Positions 19,832-28,803 are shown, numbered from the stretch's first letter. The stretch: DNA of 64,000 nt from Legionella fairfieldensis ATCC 49588 (GCF_000621525.1 NZ_JHYC01000017.1:1-64000); one strand, 5' to 3'. Notes: generated from the letters alone by a model not told the origin. Numbers and translations are program-made.

Positions 19832-21202
19832 CTACTCCTGTTTCTGTCTATATTGTTCTATTATTTTTTGGGCACTACCTGGTTCATACTTTGCTTTGTC
19901 TATACGAATATAGATAACCTTTTCTTCAGAAGCAATAAAAACATCCTTAATACCTGTAAGCGCTTTGAGGTTTTTTAATAAAGGCTTGTTATTTTTTAAA
20001 TCCCATGAATAACTTATTAGCAGACTAGTCAGGTAAGATTCAGGTTTCATATAAAATACAATAAGCAGCCAGATGACGCTTATTAAGGCATTTCCCAAAA
20101 AAATACCATAATGACCTGCCATCTGATACAACAAACCAGCGGCTACCCCACCACTGAAAATGCCTAAAAACTGGCTGCTGGAGTATATTCCCATTGCTGT
20201 CCCCTTGGACGTTGGCGCTGCCTGTTTGGATACCAGAGAAGGTAAAATAGCCTCCAGGATATTAAAAGCAACAAAATAGAATAACATCAACACCCCGAGG
20301 CTACGCCAATTTTGACTTACCCAAGCCAACAATAACTGGCTGAGGCAAGTAATTAGAACAGCCATAAAAAAGACCGTTTTCATCCGTTGTTTTCTTTCCG
20401 CCATGATAATAAAAGGCAGCATGAGAAGGAAAGACAGCAGCATCAATGGTAAGTAAAAATGCCATTGTTGGGTTAAATGAGATTGCTTGATTTGTTGCTG
20501 TAAAAGAAGAGGAATCACATAAAAAGTAGAGGTCAGAATAAAATGTTGAAAGAAAATACCAATATTTAAGCGTTGCAAGTGCCTATTACGAATCACTGTT
20601 TTAAAAAGAGAGGTTTTTGACTCACTATCTGCATGAAAACACTCTTTTTGCGGTGTAGGGATAACAAGATGCAGCAATAGCAGGCCAGTGAAAGCCAACA
20701 AAGCTGTCAAGTAAAAAATACCGGCCAAACCATAATGAGCGGTAATAAAGGGACTTAAAACCATCGCCAGGCTAAACGATAAACCAATCGTCATGCCGAT
20801 TACCGCCATGGCCTTGGTACGTTCCTCATCAGGAGTAAGATCAGCAAGAAGTGCTATCAGCACACTGCCAATAGCACCAGTGCCTTGCAGCGTCCGCGCC
20901 AGGATCATAGTATAAATCGAATGGCTTAAAGCGCCCAGTAAGGAACCACAGGCAAAAAGCAGCAAACCAATGGTGAGCATCGATTTTCTGCCAAAACGAT
21001 CAGACAACAGGCCGAAAGGAATTTGTAAAATGCCTTGACTTAGGCCATAACCACCCAATGCTATCCCTATCAGAGTGGGAGTAGCACCATCAAGATGGCC
21101 TGCAAAAACGGTGAACACGGGGATTAACATAAATAATCCCAGCATACGAAAAGAAAAAATAGCAGCAATCGGAAAGACGCTGTTAAACCAGGAGTGTTTC
21201 AT
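19832..21202 (-). CDS. yajR: MFS transporter with C-terminal ferredoxin-like domain, YajR type
   Basis: 456 residues from ATG 21202; an in-frame TTG at 21208 is better spaced from a weak AGAAG site and is a possible alternative. There are twelve membrane helices, with MFS motif A D68-RFGR-K73 between helices 2 and 3. A soluble C-terminal domain of about 65 residues (LKALTGIKDVFIASEEKVIYIRID) fits the YAM domain of E. coli YajR. The substrate is not known. It lies upstream of ssb, an arrangement seen in Pseudomonas. Confidence 0.85.
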   Translation of the reverse strand: MKHSWFNSVFPIAAIFSFRMLGLFMLIPVFTVFAGHLDGATPTLIGIALGGYGLSQGILQIPFGLLSDRFGRKSMLTIGLLLFACGSLLGALSHSIYTMILARTLQGTGAIGSVLIALLADLTPDEERTKAMAVIGMTIGLSFSLAMVLSPFITAHYGLAGIFYLTALLAFTGLLLLHLVIPTPQKECFHADSESKTSLFKTVIRNRHLQRLNIGIFFQHFILTSTFYVIPLLLQQQIKQSHLTQQWHFYLPLMLLSFLLMLPFIIMAERKQRMKTVFFMAVLITCLSQLLLAWVSQNWRSLGVLMLFYFVAFNILEAILPSLVSKQAAPTSKGTAMGIYSSSQFLGIFSGGVAAGLLYQMAGHYGIFLGNALISVIWLLIVFYMKPESYLTSLLISYSWDLKNNKPLLKNLKALTGIKDVFIASEEKVIYIRIDKAKYEPGSAQKIIEQYRQKQE

Positions 21203-21405
21203 CAGCAATCGCGTACTTCTTGAGGTGGTATGTAATGGTACAAAGTTAGAGGTTAATAGACAAGCAAATCGTTTAGATCTGTTAAGTTTACAGTGTATAT
21301 ATCCTAAAATCAGATAGTATAAAATAGAAACCTCTGGGTGCTGTCATTGACAGGATCTGCGATTCACTGTAGTTTTGATGCTTTTTTATCGAGAAGGATC
21401 AGTGA

Positions 21406-22161
21406 ATGGTTTTGCAATTTGCTAATAAAGTGGCCTTAATTACAGGTGGTGCTCGTGGCATTGGCAAGGCTACGGCGTTAAAACTAGCTCGCGCAGGATG
21501 CGATATAGCCATTGTTTATTATAACAGTTCGGATGAAGCACAAACGTTAGTTGCAGAGATTCAACATTCAGGACGCGAGGCTGTCGCTATACAGGCTAAC
21601 GTTGCGGATCAGCAATCTGTCAAAGAAATGTATGAGCGATTTCGCGAAAAATTTGACAGACTTGATTTTCTCATTAGTAATGCGGCAAGTGGTGTGTTGA
21701 AACCTGCCTTAAAAATGACGACCAAACACTGGCGCTGGTGTATGGAAACTAATGCCCTGGCTTTGAATCATCTTGCTTCTCAAGGTCTTGACGTGATGAA
21801 AGCAGGTGGTCGTGTAATTGCCTTGTCAAGTCTGGGGGCGCATAGGGCAATTCCTAATTACGGCTTTATTGGTGCTTCAAAAGCGGCGCTGGAAGCTTTG
21901 GTACGTTCTTTGAGTCTTGAATTAGCAGAATATGATATTACCGTAAATACGGTCTCAGCAGGTGTTGTTGATACGGATGCGCTTAAATATTTCCCCAATC
22001 GTGAGCAATTACTTACCGAGTATCAGGCTCACGCCTTGTCGGCTCAGCCTTTAACTCCAGAAGATGTTGCAGATACCATTTATCTGCTTTGTTTGCCTGA
22101 AGCTAAAATGATTAATGCGCATACGTTGTTTGTAGATGCTGGTTATAGTCGGGTAGGTTGA
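21406..22161 (+). CDS. fabL: enoyl-[acyl-carrier-protein] reductase, FabL type (SDR)
   Basis: 251 residues, a short-chain dehydrogenase. The nucleotide-binding TGGARGIG is at 13-20. The active site is Y152-X6-K159 (YGFIGASK), the FabI/FabL spacing rather than the Y-X3-K of ordinary SDRs. Segments NAASGVLKP and DTDALKYFPNREQLL match what I recall of Bacillus subtilis FabL closely. It would reduce the enoyl-ACP double bond at the end of each fatty-acid elongation round. A GAAGGA site precedes the ATG. It is monocistronic and convergent with the MCE operon, stop to stop within 7 nt. Confidence 0.8.
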   Translation: MVLQFANKVALITGGARGIGKATALKLARAGCDIAIVYYNSSDEAQTLVAEIQHSGREAVAIQANVADQQSVKEMYERFREKFDRLDFLISNAASGVLKPALKMTTKHWRWCMETNALALNHLASQGLDVMKAGGRVIALSSLGAHRAIPNYGFIGASKAALEALVRSLSLELAEYDITVNTVSAGVVDTDALKYFPNREQLLTEYQAHALSAQPLTPEDVADTIYLLCLPEAKMINAHTLFVDAGYSRVG

Positions 22162-22167
22162 TGTTCT

Positions 22168-22758
22168 TTAAGAGTCTTTGCTTAAAGAAGCAAAGACTTT
22201 TGCCAAATCCTGTGTCAGATGAGTTAAATTTGCGTTCATACTCGTCACTAATGCTGCTATAGTCGCGTGAGGAACGTGGAGATGATAATAAAGAGTTCCC
22301 TTTCTCTTTAAATGGTTTGCAGAATAAATCAGATAATCGGCGCGCAATATACTATTGCCATCAATATCGACATCAAATTGAGAAATATTGAGCTGTAACT
22401 GGTAATTGGGCTTGAACAAAAGATCCCACGGTTTGGTTGCAATAGCAGCACCCGGTAACAATGTGATCAGATTGGCTTCAATAACACGTTGGATGTTTTT
22501 ATCTAATGATTCTGCCCAGCGATGAAATTCTTCTAATTTAACCTGATGGGCATTGCAGTGGATAATGACTTGTGGTTTTAAAGTGTAATCCGGGCTTGTT
22601 ATACTGACAATCCCTATACGTAACTGATTATAATGCTTAATGGTTTTGGATGATAAAGGAATGGGATTAAGCACATAAAACTGTGAGTCAGGACTACGGC
22701 CACAGCCAGTAGAAATTAATCCCATCACGAGCAGAACTGTAATTTTACTTAAGCTCAC
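22168..22758 (-). CDS. ABC-type transport auxiliary lipoprotein (PqiC/MlaB-lipoprotein type)
   Basis: 196 residues. A lipoprotein signal peptide ends at C19 (ISTGC). The rest fits the outer-membrane-side lipoprotein partner of MCE systems (PqiC-like, former DUF330): FYVLNPIP after the lipid anchor, RIGIVSITSPDYTLKPQVI, and FHRWAESLDKNIQRVIEANL. It overlaps the upstream MCE gene by 4 nt, so the two are cotranslated. It probably links the MCE tunnel to the outer membrane. Confidence 0.7.
   Translation of the reverse strand: MSLSKITVLLVMGLISTGCGRSPDSQFYVLNPIPLSSKTIKHYNQLRIGIVSITSPDYTLKPQVIIHCNAHQVKLEEFHRWAESLDKNIQRVIEANLITLLPGAAIATKPWDLLFKPNYQLQLNISQFDVDIDGNSILRADYLIYSANHLKRKGTLYYHLHVPHATIAALVTSMNANLTHLTQDLAKVFASLSKDS
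22173..22201 (+). terminator. fabL terminator inside the end of the MCE lipoprotein gene
   Basis: An 11-bp stem (AGTCTTTGCTT / AAGCAAAGACT, loop AAAG) ends in TTTT on the + strand, 11 nt after fabL. It lies within the last codons of the convergent lipoprotein gene, so coding and termination signals share the DNA. Confidence 0.7.
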
Positions 22759-23648
22759 TTTTTTCCTCGTAATAATGATTCTGGATAGCGTGATAAATAA
22801 TCTGCCAAATTTTGCGTTGCATTAGCAGCACTTGAGACCTGTTTAAATCCCTGATTTACAGCAGCAATCATGGGTGGTACTTGCTCATTAAGGTCATGAG
22901 TTAAATGTTCAAAGCCTTTTAAACTGTCACTAAACTTAATTAACATGGGGGGCATTTCATGGTTTAAGTTGTTTGCCAGGCGATCAAAATTCTTTAAGCT
23001 CACATTAAATGCAGTGAGGGTAGGGGGAATTTGTTGACCAAGATTGCTAGCCAGGTGCTCAAAGCTATCAGCCATTGTTTTCATTGCATTAATGGTTTCA
23101 TTTATTTTGGGCGCCCGGAAAAAATCACTTATATCTTGAAAGGCTTGTTTTGCAGTTTGTAATGTTTCTTGAAAACTCATTGGGTTTTCACTTTGAGCAT
23201 TGGTAGGAAAAACAGGATAACCATGATAACTTTGTTGTTGGAATTCTATCGGTGTCGTAGAGGGGATGAGTTCAATTGAAGCAATGCCTGTAAGAAAATT
23301 GGGATTTTTTATATTGGCAACAAATCCTTTATTAATTAGTTGCTGGATAGGATTGTGTTTGATGCCATATTTTTTTTCAACGAAAAACTGAGTATAGACA
23401 GGGATTTTTATGTTGTTTTCTTCATCTTCAGTGACTTCAATGAGTTTCACTTCTCCGATTTTAACGCCACGGTAAGTCACTGCTGAGGTAATATCCAGAC
23501 CTGTTAAAGAACCTTTAAAGAACATCACATACGTTTCTACTTTTTCACGTGCGTATTCGTCATAAAAAAAGAGAGCGGTAAGAACCGTCAGGCAGACTGC
23601 GCCACCTACAAACAACCCAACTAAGGTATAAAGTCGCTCTTGACGCAT
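22755..23648 (-). CDS. MCE/MlaD-family lipid transport protein
   Basis: 297 residues. There is an N-terminal membrane helix (about 10-30), one MCE domain (about 38-125: GSLTGLDITSAVTYRGVKIGEV), then a long helical tail. The tail holds three tandem 25-residue repeats (196-220, 221-245, 246-270) of the pattern F[ED]xLxxxLxxx[IMV]PPx. The protein should sit in the periplasm on an inner-membrane anchor and form a ring or tunnel for lipids. It lies 8 nt after the permease gene. Confidence 0.8.
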   Translation of the reverse strand: MRQERLYTLVGLFVGGAVCLTVLTALFFYDEYAREKVETYVMFFKGSLTGLDITSAVTYRGVKIGEVKLIEVTEDEENNIKIPVYTQFFVEKKYGIKHNPIQQLINKGFVANIKNPNFLTGIASIELIPSTTPIEFQQQSYHGYPVFPTNAQSENPMSFQETLQTAKQAFQDISDFFRAPKINETINAMKTMADSFEHLASNLGQQIPPTLTAFNVSLKNFDRLANNLNHEMPPMLIKFSDSLKGFEHLTHDLNEQVPPMIAAVNQGFKQVSSAANATQNLADYLSRYPESLLRGKK

Positions 23649-23656
23649 ATCTATCC

Positions 23657-24415
23657 TTAATAGTCGAGAAATTTAAAATAAATACTACTTACTATTAATA
23701 CCATGAAGCTGCGCGTCATGATACGTGATATTGCCTGCTTTAAAGAAAGATAACCTTCGGTTGCCTCATAATAGTAATAGCCTACGATGAGACTCACCAT
23801 AGTACAATAGACAAAGGTTTTTAAAATCGAATAAAGGATCGCTGTACCGGAGATTGTGTTGGTTAAATGAAAAATGTATTCGTGAAGATCAAAACTGAAA
23901 AAGTAACGGAAGCAGAAATAAATACTGATAAGAACGGTATTAAGCGCATAAGCATACAGAATTAGACCATTAAAGTTCGTGCCAATCATTATGGGAATGA
24001 TATGCACTACAATAACATCTTGCGGTGTTTTCTGATGTTCCTTAATGCGCGCGGTAATTAGATTTAAAGCAGATTGAACTGATAACATCAGACCAATTAA
24101 AAAAGGGAGCAAATCATAAAATAAAACATATTGTGCGATAATTAGTACATTATGTTGTAAATTATAACGACTTAAAATGTGAAAAATATTCAAGACTAAT
24201 GATATTCCTATTAAGGAACTAAGTAGTATGAGGGGAATGGCGATCTTCGCCCCTGAATGGAAAACCGTATCCAGGAGATGAGACCAGGAAAGTGTCAGGC
24301 GTCGTAAGAAAATTTCCTTAAGGCTATAAAATACATGGCCTATAAAGCGAAAGAATAAAATAACAGATTCAATACGGCGTTTTCCATAGAAATGGAACCG
24401 TCGTGATAGATGCAT
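23657..24415 (-). CDS. MlaE/YrbE-family ABC permease
   Basis: 252 residues with about five or six membrane helices. The MlaE-type core is diverged but visible: an N-terminal amphipathic lead, then IPLILLSSLIGISLVL, LPFLIGLMLSVQSALNLITARI and the conserved-type stretch IPIMIGTNFNGLILYAYALN. It should form the inner-membrane part of the MCE importer/exporter with the downstream MCE protein and lipoprotein. No MlaF-type ATPase gene is next to it: the upstream neighbour is an EamA transporter. Confidence 0.7.
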   Translation of the reverse strand: MHLSRRFHFYGKRRIESVILFFRFIGHVFYSLKEIFLRRLTLSWSHLLDTVFHSGAKIAIPLILLSSLIGISLVLNIFHILSRYNLQHNVLIIAQYVLFYDLLPFLIGLMLSVQSALNLITARIKEHQKTPQDVIVVHIIPIMIGTNFNGLILYAYALNTVLISIYFCFRYFFSFDLHEYIFHLTNTISGTAILYSILKTFVYCTMVSLIVGYYYYEATEGYLSLKQAISRIMTRSFMVLIVSSIYFKFLDY

Positions 24416-24508
24416 ACTCTAGTCCTCATGACTTTAATGCAGTTAATCCATTCCATGCTTAAACAGCCTAACATTAGTTATTATTCGAAGCCAGTTTTAA
24501 TCAAGAAG

Positions 24509-25417
24509 CTACTTCGAATACAAAGAATTAGCTGGCTGCTGGGGTGGCATTTTTATTTTTGACAGGCGTGTACCCAGTAAATTAATACCAAGCCCGATCA
24601 AGACTAATAAGCAGGCGATAATTTTCCAGGGTTGCAAGGGCTCTTCCAATATTAAGACGGAGCTTAACAGACCAACCACAGGAACCAGCAAGGTAAATGG
24701 AACAATGGTTCCTACCGAATGGTGGCTAAGAAGCCAGTTCCATACGCCGTAACCGACCCAGGTTGAAGCGTATACAATATAAAATAAGGCAGTAATACCT
24801 TGCCCACTTAGGTGATGATAACTGGCAACCATACGGCTTGGGCCTTCAAAAAGTAAAGAGAGCAGAAGCATGGGGAAAGCTGCGATAAAACTTCCCCAGA
24901 CAACAAGGGCTATCATATTAGCCCCACGAGTTTTTTTAGTAATCAGATTACCCAGTCCCCAGCTTGCTGCTGCAGCAAGAATAAAGATAAAACCCATAAG
25001 GGATATATTTTTATCCACATGAAGACCTACCAGACCAATACCGGCAAAGGAGACTAAAGCGCCTGTAATTTGCCAGATACTAGGTGGTTCATTTAATAAT
25101 AATGCTGTAAAAAGCATGCTAAAAAATACTTGTACTTGCATGATAAGAGAAGCCATGCCGGGAGTCATACCGACGTCCATGCCAATAAAAAAGAAAGAAA
25201 ACTGTAAAGCAAAGGTAACAAAGCCATATAACGCGACCAGTTTAAAAGGAACAGCGGGCGGTTTAATAAAGAAAATGGCTGGTATACTGGCCAGGATAAA
25301 GCGCATGGCACCCAGTAAAAGGGGCGAAATTTCTTCTAGTCCCAATTTGACAAAAAGAAAATTTGTGCCCCAGATAACTGCAACTAAAATAGCTAGTAGC
25401 ATATGAGAAATTGGCAT
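24509..25417 (-). CDS. EamA-family (DMT) metabolite exporter
   Basis: 302 residues, ten membrane helices in two EamA repeats. The opening (AILVAVIWGTNFLFVKLGL) and second repeat (AAAASWGLGNLITKK) resemble E. coli EamA/YdeD, an O-acetylserine/cysteine exporter; the substrate here is not shown. An 8-bp inverted repeat (ATTCGAAG / CTTCGAAT, 24483-24519) straddles its 3' end and might act as a terminator. Confidence 0.8.
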   Translation of the reverse strand: MPISHMLLAILVAVIWGTNFLFVKLGLEEISPLLLGAMRFILASIPAIFFIKPPAVPFKLVALYGFVTFALQFSFFFIGMDVGMTPGMASLIMQVQVFFSMLFTALLLNEPPSIWQITGALVSFAGIGLVGLHVDKNISLMGFIFILAAAASWGLGNLITKKTRGANMIALVVWGSFIAAFPMLLLSLLFEGPSRMVASYHHLSGQGITALFYIVYASTWVGYGVWNWLLSHHSVGTIVPFTLLVPVVGLLSSVLILEEPLQPWKIIACLLVLIGLGINLLGTRLSKIKMPPQQPANSLYSK

Positions 25418-25526
25418 TTTTACAGGATTAATGGGTAATTGGGAAAGATAGCTATTTTATCTTAAAATTATCCGCATAGCTTGCAAAAATTGCAGTTAAA
25501 AGTGTAAATTTTACGCAAAACCGATG

Positions 25527-27212
25527 TTATCCTGGCTCTGCCGCCCCTATACGCAATAAACCTATCGTCTCGGCAAAAGGTCTTTCTGCCAAAGTGACGA
25601 GTGATTGGTAGTCAGGCCCTAAAATTGTCATTAAATTGACTAAACTGTTTACACCATGGCAAACGGCATCAGTACGTACTGATTGGCTAAGGAAATTGCG
25701 CATAAAGCCACCAATGGCCTGCGAGGGATTTTTAAGGTCATAACTATTTGTTGTCGTATAGGCATTTTGTAATAGCCAGCGACTAGTTAAAATAATAGCT
25801 TCGCGATATTTAGTGCAGCCTGACCTATTTTGGCTTTTACAAAATGGGTAAAGTTCACTCAGAACCTCATTAATCCAGCCATTACCACTCGTCGTCATTG
25901 TGTCGAGATAACGACCGTGGTTATAGGCATCCTCCGGATTAGTAATTTGCCTTGCTAAAATTTCTGCAGCGGCTTTATTAATTACATCCTTATAAAGTGG
26001 TGCTTTGTTAACCTTGGCGTAGTCTATTAAAGCCATAGTAACCCAACTTGTCGAGATAGTATTTGGCGCTCGAAAATCATCGCCTACAAAATAATTTTGC
26101 CGCGTGGTTTCTTTAACTATACGCCGGGCAATTAAACTTGCCGTTTTATAGTATCGCGGCTCTTTTGTTACCAAAGCTAAACGAGATAAGGCGGAAAGTA
26201 CCTGTCCTGAATAAAGAAAAGATTGATTATGGTTGTATTGCCAATGATCTTTACTATAAATTGCTTCCGATGTTACTCGCCCATCAGATTTTACCATAGT
26301 GATTAGCCAGTCACCGGCTCGTTTGGCCGCAGTTAAATAGAGTTGTTCACCGGAGAAACGGTGTAATTCAAGCAAGGTAAAAATTGTTTTGGATGCAGTG
26401 CCTACCACTGCACGCAAGGTTTTTTTATGGGTTTTAACGTGATAAGCATAATAAAAACCCCCGGTGTTTTCACCATCAGGAATTTGCATGGATAACAAAA
26501 ATTGAGCAATAGGTTTAAAATGTTTCTTTAACTCAGGATCTTTATTAAATTGATAGAGTTTTAATAGACTATATAAGCTGGAAGCGCTGTAAATGGTACG
26601 AAGATTATCACTGCGTTCATCTCGGGAGGCATCATATCGTTTAAAAAAGCCATGAATTTCCGGATGCATGACGCCTAGTAAATAATATTGGCTTGCCGTA
26701 ATTTGTTTTTTAATTGAGTCAGTATCCATCTGTCTTAAGGCAGCGCGATTTCCCAAAAGTTCCACACCCTTATTACCTTCCTCGATGAAAGTATAATAGC
26801 TGTTGGGTGGATAATTAAACGTGATATGAAATCTGAAAGTAGACAGTTCGTTTGCTGTTATTTCAGGAAGCGTGGTATGGCTTAAAGCCTGTTCAGTCGC
26901 TTGCTGGATTGTTTTTGCCAGACTGGATTGATTCTTCGTTTGTCCCTGACCAATTTTCTTGCCTTGATAATAAATCGAAATAATAGCAGACCAGTAAGTA
27001 TGACTATACTGATTATTCCATGATGTATCTAACAGTTCCAATTGAGGTGAAGGAGTATGTAAAACAAGGTGTTCTGCCAGATGGCGCACATAAGAAGTAA
27101 CCGTGTTGCGAAATTCGTTGTTCTGTTGTATTGATTCAGTGTTTACAGAGGCGCAGGAGCTTTGAAGCGGCAAAAAAGCCAGGCAGAGCAGAGAGATTAT
27201 TATTTTATGCAT
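25527..27212 (-). CDS. secreted protein, possible alpha/alpha-barrel fold, unknown function
   Basis: 561 residues. A signal peptide ends near C20 (LPLQSSCAS); cleavage as a lipoprotein or by signal peptidase I are both possible. Residues ~50-170 contain beta-rich text. The rest has the repeating helix pattern of an alpha/alpha six-hairpin barrel (STIYSASSLYSLLKLYQF, VVGTASKTIFTLLELHRF, NQSFLYSGQVLSALSRLAL, TSWVTMALIDYAKV). That pattern is found in glycoside hydrolases and lyases, but no catalytic motif was recognised. It has its own upstream region and no obvious operon partner. Confidence 0.5.
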   Translation of the reverse strand: MHKIIISLLCLAFLPLQSSCASVNTESIQQNNEFRNTVTSYVRHLAEHLVLHTPSPQLELLDTSWNNQYSHTYWSAIISIYYQGKKIGQGQTKNQSSLAKTIQQATEQALSHTTLPEITANELSTFRFHITFNYPPNSYYTFIEEGNKGVELLGNRAALRQMDTDSIKKQITASQYYLLGVMHPEIHGFFKRYDASRDERSDNLRTIYSASSLYSLLKLYQFNKDPELKKHFKPIAQFLLSMQIPDGENTGGFYYAYHVKTHKKTLRAVVGTASKTIFTLLELHRFSGEQLYLTAAKRAGDWLITMVKSDGRVTSEAIYSKDHWQYNHNQSFLYSGQVLSALSRLALVTKEPRYYKTASLIARRIVKETTRQNYFVGDDFRAPNTISTSWVTMALIDYAKVNKAPLYKDVINKAAAEILARQITNPEDAYNHGRYLDTMTTSGNGWINEVLSELYPFCKSQNRSGCTKYREAIILTSRWLLQNAYTTTNSYDLKNPSQAIGGFMRNFLSQSVRTDAVCHGVNSLVNLMTILGPDYQSLVTLAERPFAETIGLLRIGAAEPG

Positions 27213-27437
27213 TAATACCAGATCCTTTAAAATAATATTATATGTTTTAAAAAGCGCGAACGAATTATGCGCTATTACCTGAGTTTTTGCATACTCTTTT
27301 TTTGTATATTTTTTTGCACAAATTTAACGTGGATCCTTCTTTATGGTGGTTGCCTCGATAGGCGTTATTGTTAAAAATAACTGTCGATCATTTGTTTTTC
27401 TTTAGTGATGTTAACGTAGCTGAGCGTCAGAACTTTG

Positions 27438-27446
27438 TGATATAAT
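27438..27446 (+). promoter_or_regulatory. extended -10 promoter of the lipid A VLCFA operon
   Basis: TGATATAAT is a perfect extended -10 element (TGnTATAAT). The -35 region (about 27418-27423) is poor, as expected for extended -10 promoters. The predicted start near 27453 leaves a ~35-nt leader containing AAGGAT before the ATG at 27488. Confidence 0.55.
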
Positions 27447-27487
27447 CTGAAGTTTTGTGAATCAGGTGAGTTCTAAGGATAAAAAAC

Positions 27488-27901
27488 ATGAATGTAGATA
27501 GCGTTTACCCTAAGGTAAGGGAGATTATCGCTGATGTATTGGTTATTGATGAAGAAGAAGTTTCTTTAAATAGTCGTTTGATTAGTGATTTAGGGGCTGA
27601 ATCAATTGATTTTCTTGATTTGGTTTTCCAATTGGAAAAGGAATTCAGTATTAAAATTCCTCGTGGTCAATTAGAAAAAAATGCACGTGGCGATTTGGCG
27701 GAAGATGAGTTTGAAAAAGGGGGCGTATTGACTACGAAGGGAATGCAAGCCCTTAAAGCCTATTTATGCGAAGTGCCTGCAGAATATTTCAAATCTAACA
27801 TGAAGGTCAATGAAATTCCGATGCTATTTACAGTGGAAACCTTTTGCAAACTGGTTATTACTGCGGTTAGTGAACAAAAAGTCTGTGAAATTGTGGCCTG
27901 A
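27488..27901 (+). CDS. acpXL: long acyl carrier protein, AcpXL type
   Basis: 137 residues, longer than a normal ACP (~78) or rhizobial AcpXL (~92). The phosphopantetheine serine is S39 in DLGAESIDFLDLVF. The stretch SIDFLDLVFQLEKEFSIKIP resembles AcpXL (DFLDIVFAIDKEFGIKIP), which carries the C28 acyl chain for lipid A. A charged insert (about 60-85) and a C-terminal extension make up the extra length. It is the first gene of a five-gene operon and overlaps the dehydratase by one base (TGATG). The name is based on similarity and context. Confidence 0.75.
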   Translation: MNVDSVYPKVREIIADVLVIDEEEVSLNSRLISDLGAESIDFLDLVFQLEKEFSIKIPRGQLEKNARGDLAEDEFEKGGVLTTKGMQALKAYLCEVPAEYFKSNMKVNEIPMLFTVETFCKLVITAVSEQKVCEIVA

Positions 27902-28803
27902 TGCGGTTTTTATTTGTAGACAGAATATTGGAGCTGGTTCCCAATAAGTTGATTCGGGGGCTAAAACATATCACGAGTGAGGATGTTTATCTCTGTTATG
28001 ATGAGACAGGAAAGCCCTGCTTTATTCCTTCGTTGATAGGTGAGACTTTGGGTCAATTAGCAGCCTGGAATGTCATGGTTGTTAATGATTTCACTTTAAG
28101 ACCTGTCGCCGGCGTGGTTGCCAGTGCGCGATTACACAGGCCAGCGTATGTAGGTGAGACGCTATTGCTGGAGTCTGTCATTGAAGTACTTGATGAGAGG
28201 GCCGTACAGTATCGTAGCGTTGCTCATGTGCAGGGAGAAGTGGTGTTTACTATTGATGGCGCTTTAGGCCCTTTGCTGCCGATGGATGATTTCATCAATG
28301 AACAAGAGGTGCGGAGCCAGTTTGCTGAAATAAATCGGCCGGGTGACTGGCCACAAGACCTGCGTGCGACAACTCAGGATTATGAATTGATCATCCAGCC
28401 TGAATCCTTTGCTCGTGTTTCTATGTTTTCTTTTGATCGTATTCTTGCTTTTCAACCTGGTTGTAGTTTAATTGCAGAGAAGTGTATTACTCGGGCAGCA
28501 CCTTATTTCCCTGATCATTTTCCGAACAAGCCTGTTTTACCAATGACTGTTTTATTGGAGTGCAAGCTAAATCTGGCGCGAGAGTTTTTGGCACGTTCTG
28601 CATTAGAGTTCCATTATCAAATCAGTGAATTGCGTAAAATCAAAATGAGTGAATTTGTATACCCCGGTGATGTGATTACCTGTTATGTTAAGGTCAAACA
28701 GCGGGATGCACAGCAATTGATTTTAAGTTATCGCAGTGAGGTCGATGGCAAACGGGTGTGTGTGTTAGACATAGTAATGATTGCACAAGGTAACTCAATA
28801 TGA
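27901..28803 (+). CDS. double-hotdog 3-hydroxyacyl-ACP dehydratase (FabZ/FabA-like)
   Basis: 300 residues, twice the size of FabZ, and best read as two hotdog domains. The second (about 155-300) has the catalytic signature HFPNKPVLPMTVLLE, with the dehydratase His and Glu. The first (about 1-150) keeps the helix IPSLIGETLGQLAAW but has no HFP motif, so it looks non-catalytic. It should dehydrate 3-hydroxyacyl-ACP during elongation of the long lipid A acyl chain, the fabZXL role in rhizobia. It overlaps the ketosynthase gene by 4 nt. Confidence 0.75.
   Translation: MRFLFVDRILELVPNKLIRGLKHITSEDVYLCYDETGKPCFIPSLIGETLGQLAAWNVMVVNDFTLRPVAGVVASARLHRPAYVGETLLLESVIEVLDERAVQYRSVAHVQGEVVFTIDGALGPLLPMDDFINEQEVRSQFAEINRPGDWPQDLRATTQDYELIIQPESFARVSMFSFDRILAFQPGCSLIAEKCITRAAPYFPDHFPNKPVLPMTVLLECKLNLAREFLARSALEFHYQISELRKIKMSEFVYPGDVITCYVKVKQRDAQQLILSYRSEVDGKRVCVLDIVMIAQGNSI

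Noticed and set aside
19763-19978. 71-residue hydrophobic open frame on the + strand
   Set aside because: It overlaps yajR antisense and the candidate sRNA; the hydrophobic text is an echo of the opposite membrane-protein gene.
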